Positions 17,138 to 24,015 of a DNA stretch of 51,988 bases are shown one piece after another. Position 1 is the stretch's first letter. The number at the start of each line of letters is the position of its first letter. Made by a program: the position numbers and the translations under genes. The DNA comes from Prevotella sp. (GTDB lineage: Bacteria > Bacteroidota > Bacteroidia > Bacteroidales > Bacteroidaceae). Below the pieces are notes generated by a model. It did not search any database. It saw only the letters and a list, made by a program, of their open reading frames with translations, and was not told the origin of the DNA. Location: positions 1 through 51,988 of the forward strand of contig JAFSRY010000031.1 in assembly GCA_017445845.1 (NCBI GenBank). Reading direction: 5' to 3'.

Positions 17138-17675
17138 TTACAGTCCCTCAATCTCCTCCTCCGTCAGGCCGGTAATCGACATAATTTCCTTCACCTCGTA
17201 TCCCTTGTTTTTCATGCGCCAGGCTGTCTGCATCAGGCTTTTGTGGACGGCGGTCTCAGCTTTTGCCTGCTCGTTCTGTTCCCATTCTGACCAGTCGGTC
17301 TCGTTCAGATACAGTATCACCTGTTCAAGCAGTGGAGTAAGGTCATCCTCAATGACATATCGAATCTGACTCTCCTTGATTTTGTAGTAATCGTGAACGA
17401 GGATATTGCGCATACTCATGACGCTCTTCCATGGCGTTTCCTTGTGGCTGTTGCGGAAAGCGTTGGTGAGGTTGTATGCAGCCTCGCCAATGATTTCAAG
17501 GTACCCTCCGTGATGTTATCAACATCGCGGTGCCTCCCTTTTTCACGATGCCGTAAAACACCAGCACGTTGCTGCTAAGATTATCCATGGACACGGTCTT
17601 GACGTTGTCCTGAATACGCTTGATGGCATCCTTGATATGCTCAAGTCTTTCTCGGTCTCTAACGGGCTCTCTCAT
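17138..17675 (-). pseudogene. hepT: HepT-like toxin gene, frameshifted by a palindromic insert
   Basis: The first piece (ATG 17675 to TGA 17496) starts MREPVRDRERLEHIKDAIKRI and runs to VFYGIVKK, typical of HepT/DUF86. The rest continues in another frame (EIIGEAAYNLTNAF, then MRNILVHDYY) to TAA at 17138. The R-x4-H-x-Y RNase motif is intact in the second piece. Between VK and EIIGEAA, where the family is contiguous, about 40 extra bases with a 10-bp stem (17508-17517 with 17521-17530) break the frame. A further oddity is the C-terminal tail (from about NEQAKAETAV to MSITGLTEEEIEGL), which resembles the end of Rpn/PD-(D/E)XK transposase-like proteins and not HepT. The 5' end overlaps mntA by 17 bases. 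Confidence 0.75.
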
Positions 17676-17958
17676 ATATCAGTTTTTTGTCGTGATTAGC
17701 ACTTTCAACGGCGAAGGGGAGCAATTCTCCTTCCTCCACTAAGTCCACCTTGCGGTCAAGCAGCTCTTCCAAGTCGTTCATTATTGCACAATGTTTCAGT
17801 AGGCTGATGCGCGCTTTGTCGTCGTATTGTACGAGCAAGTCCACGTCGCTCAGAGGTGTCTCCTCGCCTCGGGCGAAGGAGCCGAACAGCCATGCGCGCT
17901 GGATGGGCTGAGCCTTGAAGTAGTCGGCAATCGTCTGCTGTATTACATTTGTACTCAT
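17659..17958 (-). CDS. mntA: MntA-type nucleotidyltransferase antitoxin
   Basis: A 99-residue minimal nucleotidyltransferase. The signature GS-x10-DxD is present (LFGSFARGEE..SDVDLLV, near residues 30-47). MntA proteins neutralise HepT by adding AMP to a Tyr of the toxin. The start at ATG 17958 is favoured because a TAnnTTTG promoter lies 28-35 bases upstream; a longer frame reaching 18144 would cross that promoter and an inverted-repeat element. The catalytic core looks intact although its HepT partner is broken. Confidence 0.85.
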   Translation of the reverse strand: MSTNVIQQTIADYFKAQPIQRAWLFGSFARGEETPLSDVDLLVQYDDKARISLLKHCAIMNDLEELLDRKVDLVEEGELLPFAVESANHDKKLIYERAR

Positions 17959-17985
17959 AATCGTGTTGTTTTTAGGATTCGTCGG

Positions 17986-17993
17986 CAAAGTTA
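17986..17993 (-). promoter_or_regulatory. TAnnTTTG promoter of mntA-hepT
   Basis: Minus-strand TAACTTTG, 28 bases before the mntA ATG. It fixes the mntA start. Confidence 0.7.
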
Positions 17994-18043
17994 CAAAGAT
18001 TTTTCGAGATTCATTTCTCTTTTGCAGAAAAAGTACAAAACAA

Positions 18044-18088
18044 AGAGCGGAAAACCGCGCCGACATCCTCGGCCTTTGGATTCCCTCT
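18044..18088. repeat. Decayed second copy of the 17069 hairpin
   Basis: AGAGCGGAAAACC at 18044 and the core CCGCGCCGACATCCTCGGCC match the element at 17069-17114. The right arm (GGATTCCCTCT) is diverged, so the outer stem is imperfect. It lies upstream of mntA, on the opposite side of the module from the first copy. Confidence 0.7.
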
Positions 18089-18188
18089 ATTCGTTTCTCT
18101 ACAGTATCCGTCCGTCGTGGCGGTCTTTTTCCTGACTTCGTCACTCATTTTTCAGTTAAAATATAACTCCCTGATAAAGAATTATTTG

Positions 18189-18196
18189 TACTTTTG
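18189..18196 (+). promoter_or_regulatory. TAnnTTTG promoter inside the inverted-repeat element
   Basis: TACTTTTG on the + strand, about 40 bases before a small open frame at 18234. Confidence 0.45.
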
Positions 18197-18233
18197 CATA
18201 CCCTGATTTTGGGGTATTACCATCAGCATCTAC

Positions 18234-18332
18234 ATGCCAGAGAACAAGGCCCACTACGTCAAGACCATGCCCATGAAACGGCATAAGCCCATCGAAAAGT
18301 TATTCGACGAAGAATTTTGGGGTATGCAATGA
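18234..18332 (+). CDS. Small open frame of 32 codons inside the inverted-repeat element
   Basis: Begins MPENKAHYVKTMPMKRH and ends DEEFWGMQ; its TGA lies in the right inverted end. The frame stays open a little upstream of the ATG (ITISIY..). No family recognised. It may be a tail of a lost gene or chance, but it lies behind a promoter-like site. Confidence 0.3.
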   Translation: MPENKAHYVKTMPMKRHKPIEKLFDEEFWGMQ

Positions 18333-18354
18333 CGAAGTCAGGAAAAAGTATAGA

Positions 18355-18385
18355 AAAAAGAGAACCTTGTCTTGGTTCTCTTTTC
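18355..18385 (-). terminator. Terminator of tRNA-Arg
   Basis: AAGAGAACC and GGTTCTCTT arms (about 18358-18366 and 18374-18382) around a 7-base loop, flanked by A and T runs so that it can work on both strands. It lies just downstream of the tRNA on the minus strand. Confidence 0.75.
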
Positions 18386-18391
18386 ATTTTG

Positions 18392-18465
18392 TGATCCCCG
18401 CGGGATTCAAACCCACAACCTTCTGATCCGTAGTCAGATGCTCTATTCAGTTGAGCTAGGGGACC
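18392..18465 (-). tRNA. tRNA-Arg (anticodon ACG)
   Basis: On the minus strand the sequence starts GGTCCCCTAGCTC, has the anticodon arm TCTGA-CTACGGA-TCAGA with anticodon ACG, the T loop GGTTTGAATCC and the matching 3' acceptor GGGGATC plus discriminator A. The acceptor pairs over seven bases with one G.T pair. CCA is not encoded. The A34 in ACG is normally turned to inosine by TadA. Confidence 0.93.
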
Positions 18466-18552
18466 ATCATTCTCAAATGCGGATGCAAAGTTACGCACTT
18501 TTTTCCAATTGACCAAATTTTTTTCGGTGTTTTTTTAGAAAAACCTTCTTTT

Positions 18553-19191
18553 TTATATTTTTTGGACCTCATCATCGAATAATCGGTCGAAATAAGCCCT
18601 CAGTTCGTCGGGCTTTTCTATCAGTTCACGCAGTTGTTTCTGATAAGTCTCATTAGGAGAATTGGGTATCCAGAGCCGGATGTATCCGTTGGTAGAGTAT
18701 TTGTTTTGCATGTGTTCAAGAAACCTGTCCCAATGCTGTTCTTTGTTTTTTTCGGGATAGTGGCTCAGTCCATACTGAATGGTTCTGCGGAACACAATCT
18801 CGGGCTCCATGTCACGGTCGGCCTCGGCAACAATCTTTCCGTAGACGCTCCGGGGGGCATGGCTTGAGGATGCGCGATGGTCTTCAACAGCTTCCTTCAT
18901 AATCTTGATTTGTTCTTTCGAGAACCATTTTTTCAATCGTGCATCAGCCAGGAGTATTTTTCCGCTGGTGATGTGGTGGATAGCGCGCGGACCGCTCATG
19001 CCGAGGTCGTGATAGGCGGCGATGACATAGGCCATGTTGATGTCTGCACCCACGCGGCGGGCCAGTTCGACGGAGCGGTTGATGACGCGCGAGACATGTG
19101 TGAGATCATGGGCACGGTCGAAAGCGGTGTAGCGTGGAAGAATGTTTATTTCCACGAACTCCATGAGGTCGAGACTTATCCCTTGAATCAT
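18553..19191 (-). CDS. HD-domain phosphohydrolase
   Basis: A 212-residue cytoplasmic protein with the HD metal site in order: His in AHDLTHVSRV (residue about 31), HD in AAYHDLGMSG (about 62-63) and Asp in AEADRDMEP (about 124). HD proteins cleave phosphate esters such as nucleotides or (p)ppGpp; the substrate here is unknown. It is divergent from menA, with both promoters packed in the 55-base gap. Minus-strand TATATTTG lies 20 bases before the ATG at 19191. Confidence 0.85.
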   Translation of the reverse strand: MIQGISLDLMEFVEINILPRYTAFDRAHDLTHVSRVINRSVELARRVGADINMAYVIAAYHDLGMSGPRAIHHITSGKILLADARLKKWFSKEQIKIMKEAVEDHRASSSHAPRSVYGKIVAEADRDMEPEIVFRRTIQYGLSHYPEKNKEQHWDRFLEHMQNKYSTNGYIRLWIPNSPNETYQKQLRELIEKPDELRAYFDRLFDDEVQKI

Positions 19192-19210
19192 AATCTTTTG
19201 AAATAGTTTG

Positions 19211-19218
19211 CAAATATA
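19211..19218 (-). promoter_or_regulatory. TAnnTTTG promoter of the HD-domain gene
   Basis: Minus-strand TATATTTG. It is back to back with the menA promoter at 19231, only 12 bases apart, so the two transcripts may compete or share control. Confidence 0.65.
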
Positions 19219-19230
19219 CGAAAAAAACTT

Positions 19231-19238
19231 TATCTTTG
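19231..19238 (+). promoter_or_regulatory. TAnnTTTG promoter of menA
   Basis: TATCTTTG ends eight bases before the ATG at 19247, so the predicted transcript start is only a few bases from the start codon (nearly leaderless). Confidence 0.65.
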
Positions 19239-19246
19239 CAAATTGT

Positions 19247-20152
19247 ATGGAGAAAATTCGTATTCATTCGTTTCAGGCGTGGCTGTTGGCATCGCGTCCG
19301 AAGACGCTCATGGGAGCTGCCGTCCCGATGATGATAGCATTGTCGATGGCGTATGTCGACAGTGTGGGTCACGTTGACATGTCTTTTTCTCATTGGGTAC
19401 TGCCGGCGTTGCTCTGCGTCGCCTTTGCCATGCTGATGCAGATTGATGCCAATTTCATCAACGACTATTTTGACTTTGTCCGGGGTAACGATGATGAAAC
19501 CCGTCTTGGGCCTCGAAGGGCTTGTGCAGAAGGGTGGGTGACCCCTCGTGCCATGAAGATTGCCATCGGCATCGTCACTATGCTTGCCTGCGCCGTCGGC
19601 CTGCCGCTCATTTATTTCGGAGGGTGGCGCATGGTGCTCGTCGGCTTAGCCTGCGTGGTGTTCTGTTTTCTCTATACGACGACTCTTTCCTATTGGGGAC
19701 TCGGCGATGTGCTCGTACTCGTCTTCTTCGGCATCGTGCCCGTTTGCGTTACTTATTATATATTAATGCGCACGCTCGCGTGCGAGGTGTTTGTTGCCTC
19801 ATTGGCTTGCGGACTGGTCATCGACACGCTGCTCATCATCAATAACTACCGTGACATCGACAACGACCGGCGGGCTGGTAAAAATACCCTCATCGTGAGG
19901 GTGGGTGCACAGGGAGGCCGTTGGCTCTATCTGGCTGCAGGCTTCCTCGCAGTGTTGCTGGCAGCGGTCTTCATTGATGTCCGGTTGGTGTTGTTCTGCC
20001 TTCCTTACCTTTGCCTGCATGTGCTGACATGGCGCGAGATGTGTCGCATCAATAGGGGTAAAGCCCTGAACCTCATCCTTGCCAAGACTTCGCGGAATAT
20101 GTTTGTCTTTGGGTTGGCCTTTTCTTTAGGCATTTTGCTGATTGGCCTATGA
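19247..20152 (+). CDS. menA: 1,4-dihydroxy-2-naphthoate polyprenyltransferase MenA
   Basis: A 301-residue inner-membrane prenyltransferase that joins DHNA and a polyprenyl diphosphate to make demethylmenaquinone. The two Asp-rich Mg-binding motifs are present: NDYFDFVRGNDD (near residue 75) and NNYRDIDNDRRAGK (near residue 200). About eight to nine hydrophobic helices fit the family. The start MEKIRIHSFQAW at 19247 is chosen over TTG 19208, which lies upstream of the promoter. Its stop overlaps the next gene (ATGA). Confidence 0.93.
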   Translation: MEKIRIHSFQAWLLASRPKTLMGAAVPMMIALSMAYVDSVGHVDMSFSHWVLPALLCVAFAMLMQIDANFINDYFDFVRGNDDETRLGPRRACAEGWVTPRAMKIAIGIVTMLACAVGLPLIYFGGWRMVLVGLACVVFCFLYTTTLSYWGLGDVLVLVFFGIVPVCVTYYILMRTLACEVFVASLACGLVIDTLLIINNYRDIDNDRRAGKNTLIVRVGAQGGRWLYLAAGFLAVLLAAVFIDVRLVLFCLPYLCLHVLTWREMCRINRGKALNLILAKTSRNMFVFGLAFSLGILLIGL

Positions 20153-21326
20153 GAACAGCTATCGTCGGCGGTGGTGCCGCAGGTTTCTTTCTGGCTGTCA
20201 ACCTGAAGGAGATGTGTCCGCTGATGGAGGTCTGTATCTTCGAAAAATCACAGAAGGTATTGGCAAAGGTCGAAGTGTCGGGTGGTGGACGGTGTAACTG
20301 CACCAATTCCTTTGCCGCTGTCACCGACCTCCAGCAGGTCTATCCGCGCGGCCATCGGTTGCTGAAAAGACTTTTCAACGGCTTCGGTCCCAGGGATGCC
20401 TACGAGTGGTTCGAACGTCATGGGGTGCCTTTGGTGACGCAGTTGGACAATTGTGTCTTTCCAAAGGCACAGGATGCTCATGCCATTATCGACTGCTTCC
20501 TGACGATGGCACGAAGACAAGAGGTGACAATAAAGCCCCATGCAAATGTGTCTTCACTTGAAGCACTGAAAGACTTCGATTTTGTTTGTGTCACCACGGG
20601 CGGACAGCCCCGATTGGCAGGGCTTCAATGGCTGGCTGACTTGGGACACGAAATCATTCCGCCTGTTCCTTCACTTTTCACGTGAAAGACAAGGCTTTAC
20701 AAAACCTCATGGGAACAGTCGTGGAAAATGCTACGGCGTTTATTCCCGCAACTCACTATCGGGCCTCGGGGCCCTTGCTCATCACCCATTGGGGAATGAG
20801 TGGACCTGCCATACTGAAACTCTCCAGTCATGCCGCCCGCCATCTGTCAGACTGTCGCTATGAGTCGCCGCTGGCAGTGAATTGGCTGTCGATGCGTGAT
20901 GCCGATGTCGTTGAGGCTTTGCAGGCTATTGCCATCAGCAATCCTCAAAAGAAAGTGACGACGATACGACCTTTCGATTTGCCCTCGCGACTGTGGGATT
21001 ATCTTTTGGAGAAGACCCTTGGCAATCACGCCTCCTGTCGGTGGAGTGAACTGGGTAAGAAAGAATTGAACCGCCTGGCCAATGCCCTTTGTAACGATAG
21101 CTATGCTATCAGTGGGCGTGCCGTCTTTAAGGATGAATTCGTCACTTGCGGCGGTGTCTCGTTGCAGTCGGTCAATCCTTCGACCTTGGAGAGCCGCCAT
21201 GTCCACAACCTGTTTTTCGCAGGCGAAATTCTTGACATCGACGGCATTACCGGCGGCTTCAACTTCCAAGCTGCCTGGACCACCGCCTATACCGTGGCCA
21301 AGAGTATATGTGAGAAGAGAGAATAG
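20149..21326 (+). pseudogene. HI0933/BaiN-family flavoprotein, interrupted by a frameshift
   Basis: The two open frames 20149-20685 and 20682-21326 together make one FAD-dependent oxidoreductase of about 390 residues. Part one has the dinucleotide-binding start AIVGGGAAGFFLAV and VSGGGRCNCTN, and stops after PPVPSLFT. Part two goes on with KDKALQNLMG, ASGPLLITHWGMSGPAIL and ends with CGGVSLQSVN and FFAGEILDIDGITGGFN. Homologs read SLFTF-x-V-KD without break. The break sits at the palindrome TTTCACGTGAAA; loss of one copy of a 7-base tandem TTTCACG would explain it. It may be a sequencing error, a true mutation or a reversible switch. It starts within the menA stop. Confidence 0.85.
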
Positions 21327-21341
21327 GAATGCGACTGGCTT

Positions 21342-22466
21342 TTACTTCCCCCCTTTCCTCCTGTTACAGTCGCGACAGAGCATCTGGCAGTTTTCTATAA
21401 CCGTTCTTCCACCTTCGCGCCAAGGGGTAATGTGGTCTCCCTCCATAAATTCCAAGTCGAACTCTTTACCGCAAAGGGCACATCGATGACCTTGTGTTTC
21501 CCAAACGACCAGTTTGATGTCTTCGGGGAAAGCCCGAAGGTCGAGGTAGTGCTCGTCGCCCGTCAGTACATATGGGATGATGCCAGTCTGCCGTTGGATG
21601 TCTGAGTCGCGCATCAGGGTGGAAATCTGTTGACCCAAAGCGGCTGTGTCGAGGGTTTTCTGCCCGAACCAATCGTAGAGTTCAGCCCAGTCGAGTCCCT
21701 TCATAATGCGTTTAAACTTCTTCATGTCGAAGTTTGTAATGGCCCAGTTGAGTACCGTCTGAAAGTATGACCAAAGGTTGTTGGAGTTTGGGTCATGCTG
21801 GTGTTGCGACATGTATCCGACGACCGATTGACGGCGTCCTTGACGAGTCTCGTGGTCGGCCATCCATTCAAGGGCTTTCTTCAGAAAGTCCTGGCGGATC
21901 GGGGTACCGTTGACGAGGTCTTTCCCCAGTCGGTAGGCACCACAATTCGATTTTGAGAAATGGCGTTTGGCATCGCTGACGAAAGGACCAGCATAGATGG
22001 CATTGTTGATTTCCTGTTCGTTCAGCGGCTTGCCGGCGATATTGATAGTCTTAAACCATTTGAGTTTTTCCGAGGTTTCGCCTTCACAGACATAGACAGT
22101 CAGTCTGTAGTCGAGTATTCGCTTCTGGATGTCTTCCGGTTGATTGAAGAAAGCTTTATAATCGTAGGAGAATTTGCCTGCCACATATTCGCAGAGTGAG
22201 AGGGTGCGCTGTTGTCCGTCCATCACTTCATAGGGACATTCCGCATCATCACTCCTACGAACCCAATACATCACGTTCAATGGATAGCCGTTCAGCACCG
22301 TTGTGATGACCGCCTGCTGTTCCTTCTCGTTATAGATAAATTCGCGTTGATAGGGTGGGCGAATGTCTAACAAACCGTTATAGCCACGGACGCCCAGTTC
22401 GTCGTTGTTCACATAGCCCTTTGTAATCTCACCAACGGTCACTTCTATTTGCTTAATCGTCATCAT
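21342..22466 (-). CDS. DUF262 and HNH nuclease domain protein (GmrSD-like)
   Basis: A 374-residue protein. The N-terminal DUF262 (ParB/Srx-like NTPase) part has PPYQREFIYNEKEQQAVITTVLNGYP and the YEVMDGQQRTLSL motif near residue 80. The C-terminal HNH domain has C329-x2-C332, DH at 344-345, N359 and C364-x2-C367, thus a complete zinc-bound beta-beta-alpha-metal nuclease. Related fusions act as restriction enzymes, some against modified DNA (GmrS/GmrD). Here it directly follows an EcoRI-type adenine methylase gene (24-base gap, same strand), which suggests a restriction-modification pair. The active site is intact. Confidence 0.85.
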   Translation of the reverse strand: MMTIKQIEVTVGEITKGYVNNDELGVRGYNGLLDIRPPYQREFIYNEKEQQAVITTVLNGYPLNVMYWVRRSDDAECPYEVMDGQQRTLSLCEYVAGKFSYDYKAFFNQPEDIQKRILDYRLTVYVCEGETSEKLKWFKTINIAGKPLNEQEINNAIYAGPFVSDAKRHFSKSNCGAYRLGKDLVNGTPIRQDFLKKALEWMADHETRQGRRQSVVGYMSQHQHDPNSNNLWSYFQTVLNWAITNFDMKKFKRIMKGLDWAELYDWFGQKTLDTAALGQQISTLMRDSDIQRQTGIIPYVLTGDEHYLDLRAFPEDIKLVVWETQGHRCALCGKEFDLEFMEGDHITPWREGGRTVIENCQMLCRDCNRRKGGK

Positions 22467-22490
22467 ATATCTTTTCCTTTCTTATAATCG

Positions 22491-23564
22491 TTATACTTGA
22501 GGGTGCTTGTTGCGGATGAGAATTCTGCTATATTGTCTTTTACCTTTTACGACTCCACAACCACCTCTGTCTTCTGGATGAATAACATAACCAACCTTTT
22601 CTAATACATCTTGGGGCGTTGAGGCTCGAGTGTTACCGCTTGCCTGCCAAATAATCTCAAATTGTTCAGGGTTATACTTGTCAAGGAATGTTATGGGAAC
22701 TCCAATAAGGCCTTCATAATCATAAGGTATATCAGATGTTTTATTGACGTTTATAGCATTGTAATTGTCGAACTTTGGGTATTCTTCTGGTGAATATTTG
22801 CAAACCAAATCAATAAACTCATTTCTTTTTGGAATATCTAAATTTGTAAACCAATGTACACCAGATACTCTTATCATTCCTTCTTTGTGGTCATTGGCTG
22901 TTGCTGTATCCTCGTATGGAGAAACGAAATGGGCAGCTCCTCCCTTAAAACCATACCCTAACCATATTTTGTTATTAATAACATGTGGAAATATTTCTTT
23001 ATATATAATTGCCCCTTGATTACCTACTATTAGGAATTTTTTATTAAACTCCATCAGTTGCCCGATATATTCGCGGAACAAGGAGAAGGGTGGGTTCGTG
23101 ACAACGATGTCGGCCTGTTTGAGTAGTTCGATACACTCTGAGTCACGGAAGTCGCCTGTCTTGAGAGTAGAAAGAACGTTGCGGTCGTTTTGCAGAAGGT
23201 AGCGGACATCGGAAAGGTCGACGGCTCCGTCGCCATTCAAGTCTTTCACCTCCGTTATTTCCACTTTATAGGCAATCTTCTTGGGGTCACTCTGATAGTC
23301 ATCGAATTGCAGCAGCAGTTCGTTGCCTTGAACGGGTGAGCCGTTATAGCAGGTGCAGATGAGTTTCTTCAGTCCCAACTGATTGAACCTCAGCGCAAAA
23401 TACTTGAAGAAATTACTTTCGTAAGGGTCGTCGCAGTTGCACAATACAACCTTCCCACGGAAATGAGGCCAGTAGTGCTGCAACTCCCTTTCAATGTCAG
23501 AAAGCTGAGTATAGAACTCATCCTTCTTCGCTGTCTTGGCAGCATTTAGGTTTTTGTTTGCCAT
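22491..23564 (-). CDS. EcoRI-type adenine-specific DNA methyltransferase
   Basis: A 357-residue methylase. The start AKTAKKDEFYTQLSDIERELQ, VVLCNCDDPYESNFFKYF and the catalytic TNPPFSLFREY (N157-PPF160) fit the EcoRI methylase family, which methylates adenine N6. The segment DLNGDGAVDLSDV (about residues 110-122) looks like a calcium-binding loop and recurs in this family as an insertion. The rest resembles intact members through GVPITFLDKYNPEQFEI. It is the first gene of an operon with the DUF262-HNH gene, behind an unusually long leader. Confidence 0.9.
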   Translation of the reverse strand: MANKNLNAAKTAKKDEFYTQLSDIERELQHYWPHFRGKVVLCNCDDPYESNFFKYFALRFNQLGLKKLICTCYNGSPVQGNELLLQFDDYQSDPKKIAYKVEITEVKDLNGDGAVDLSDVRYLLQNDRNVLSTLKTGDFRDSECIELLKQADIVVTNPPFSLFREYIGQLMEFNKKFLIVGNQGAIIYKEIFPHVINNKIWLGYGFKGGAAHFVSPYEDTATANDHKEGMIRVSGVHWFTNLDIPKRNEFIDLVCKYSPEEYPKFDNYNAINVNKTSDIPYDYEGLIGVPITFLDKYNPEQFEIIWQASGNTRASTPQDVLEKVGYVIHPEDRGGCGVVKGKRQYSRILIRNKHPQV

Positions 23565-23854
23565 ACGCTAATGCATGATTGTGCGTATTGCTTATCTTCG
23601 GAGGTGTAGGCAGGCAGGGCACAAAAAGAACATGGACGATTCTCATCCATGTCCTAAAGGCTCTACCAAAGCCTACAAAACCAGATAAGTCACGCCCATG
23701 CATAACGCACAGACGTTTGCGACTTATTCTTCGGCTTTGTTTTTTTGAACTTGGTAGATTCTTAGGACATTCCGAATAACAGCAAACGCTTGTTAATTTT
23801 TTCCACGATGTTGCGTCCGCTCCTCCGCTGAGGTCAGTAGCGAACGCTTGTGTG
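23565..23854 (-). ncRNA. Structured 5' leader of the methylase operon (candidate new RNA element)
   Basis: From the promoter at 23855 to the methylase ATG are about 285 transcribed bases without a gene. Domain A: 23813-23821 pairs with 23839-23847. Domain B: CGTTTGC (23714-23720) with GCAAACG (23782-23788), inside it TTATTC (23724-23729) with GAATAA (23774-23779). Domain C: TGTGCGT (23580-23586) with ACGCACA (23705-23711), then CTTATCT (23591-23597) with AGATAAG (23683-23689), TGTAGGC (23605-23611) with GCCTACA (23671-23677), and ACATGGA (23630-23636) with TCCATGT (23646-23652). On the minus strand the last hairpin is followed by TTTTT. Domains B and C share design. Found by eye only. Confidence 0.55.
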
Positions 23855-23862
23855 CAAAATTA
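23855..23862 (-). promoter_or_regulatory. TAnnTTTG promoter of the methylase/DUF262-HNH operon
   Basis: Minus-strand TAATTTTG. The distance to the methylase ATG (290 bases) is far more than the 15-50 bases seen at other genes of the window. Confidence 0.6.
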
Positions 23863-23864
23863 CA

Positions 23865-24015
23865 GAATAATTCTGAGCTGACAAAACATTTGCTGCAAAA
23901 AGTGTATGGAGGAACGCAAAAAGGTTTCGGCCTTGACGTTAATTCCTGTTATAGTCAAGCCCGTTAGTAAGTAAACTTCATTAGTATGCTGCCTATTGAC
24001 AGTCTAATAAAAAAA
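23865..24015. other. Spacer between the methylase promoter and queH
   Basis: No gene is recognised. The AT-rich end (AAAAAAATTAG near 24010) lies directly downstream of the QueH-DUF4112 stop on the minus strand. Confidence 0.4.

Larger units (their letters stand above)
18125..18348. mobile_element. 224-bp element with perfect 19-bp inverted ends (MITE-like)
   Basis: Bases 18125-18143 (CTTTTTCCTGACTTCGTCA) are the exact reverse complement of 18330-18348. Inside are a second pair of inverted sequences (TGCATACCC at 18195 and GGGTATGCA at 18320), a 12-base direct repeat ATTTTGGGGTAT at 18206 and 18314, and a TAnnTTTG site at 18189. No transposase is encoded. It lies between the mntA promoter and tRNA-Arg. 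Calling it mobile is inference from the ends; no target duplication was made out. Confidence 0.55.

Noticed and set aside
17659-18144. Longer MntA starting at 18144
   Set aside because: The extra 62 residues would be coded across the TAnnTTTG promoter and part of the inverted-repeat element, and are not like the family.
18259-18516. 85-codon minus-strand frame across the tRNA
   Set aside because: It runs through tRNA-Arg and its terminator, so it is not a gene.
23565-23790. Retron msr-msd, IscB-type omega RNA or integron attC site for the structured leader
   Set aside because: No reverse transcriptase, IscB or integron integrase is coded nearby. The HNH domain here belongs to a DUF262 protein, and the outer stems do not follow the attC GTTRRRY rule.
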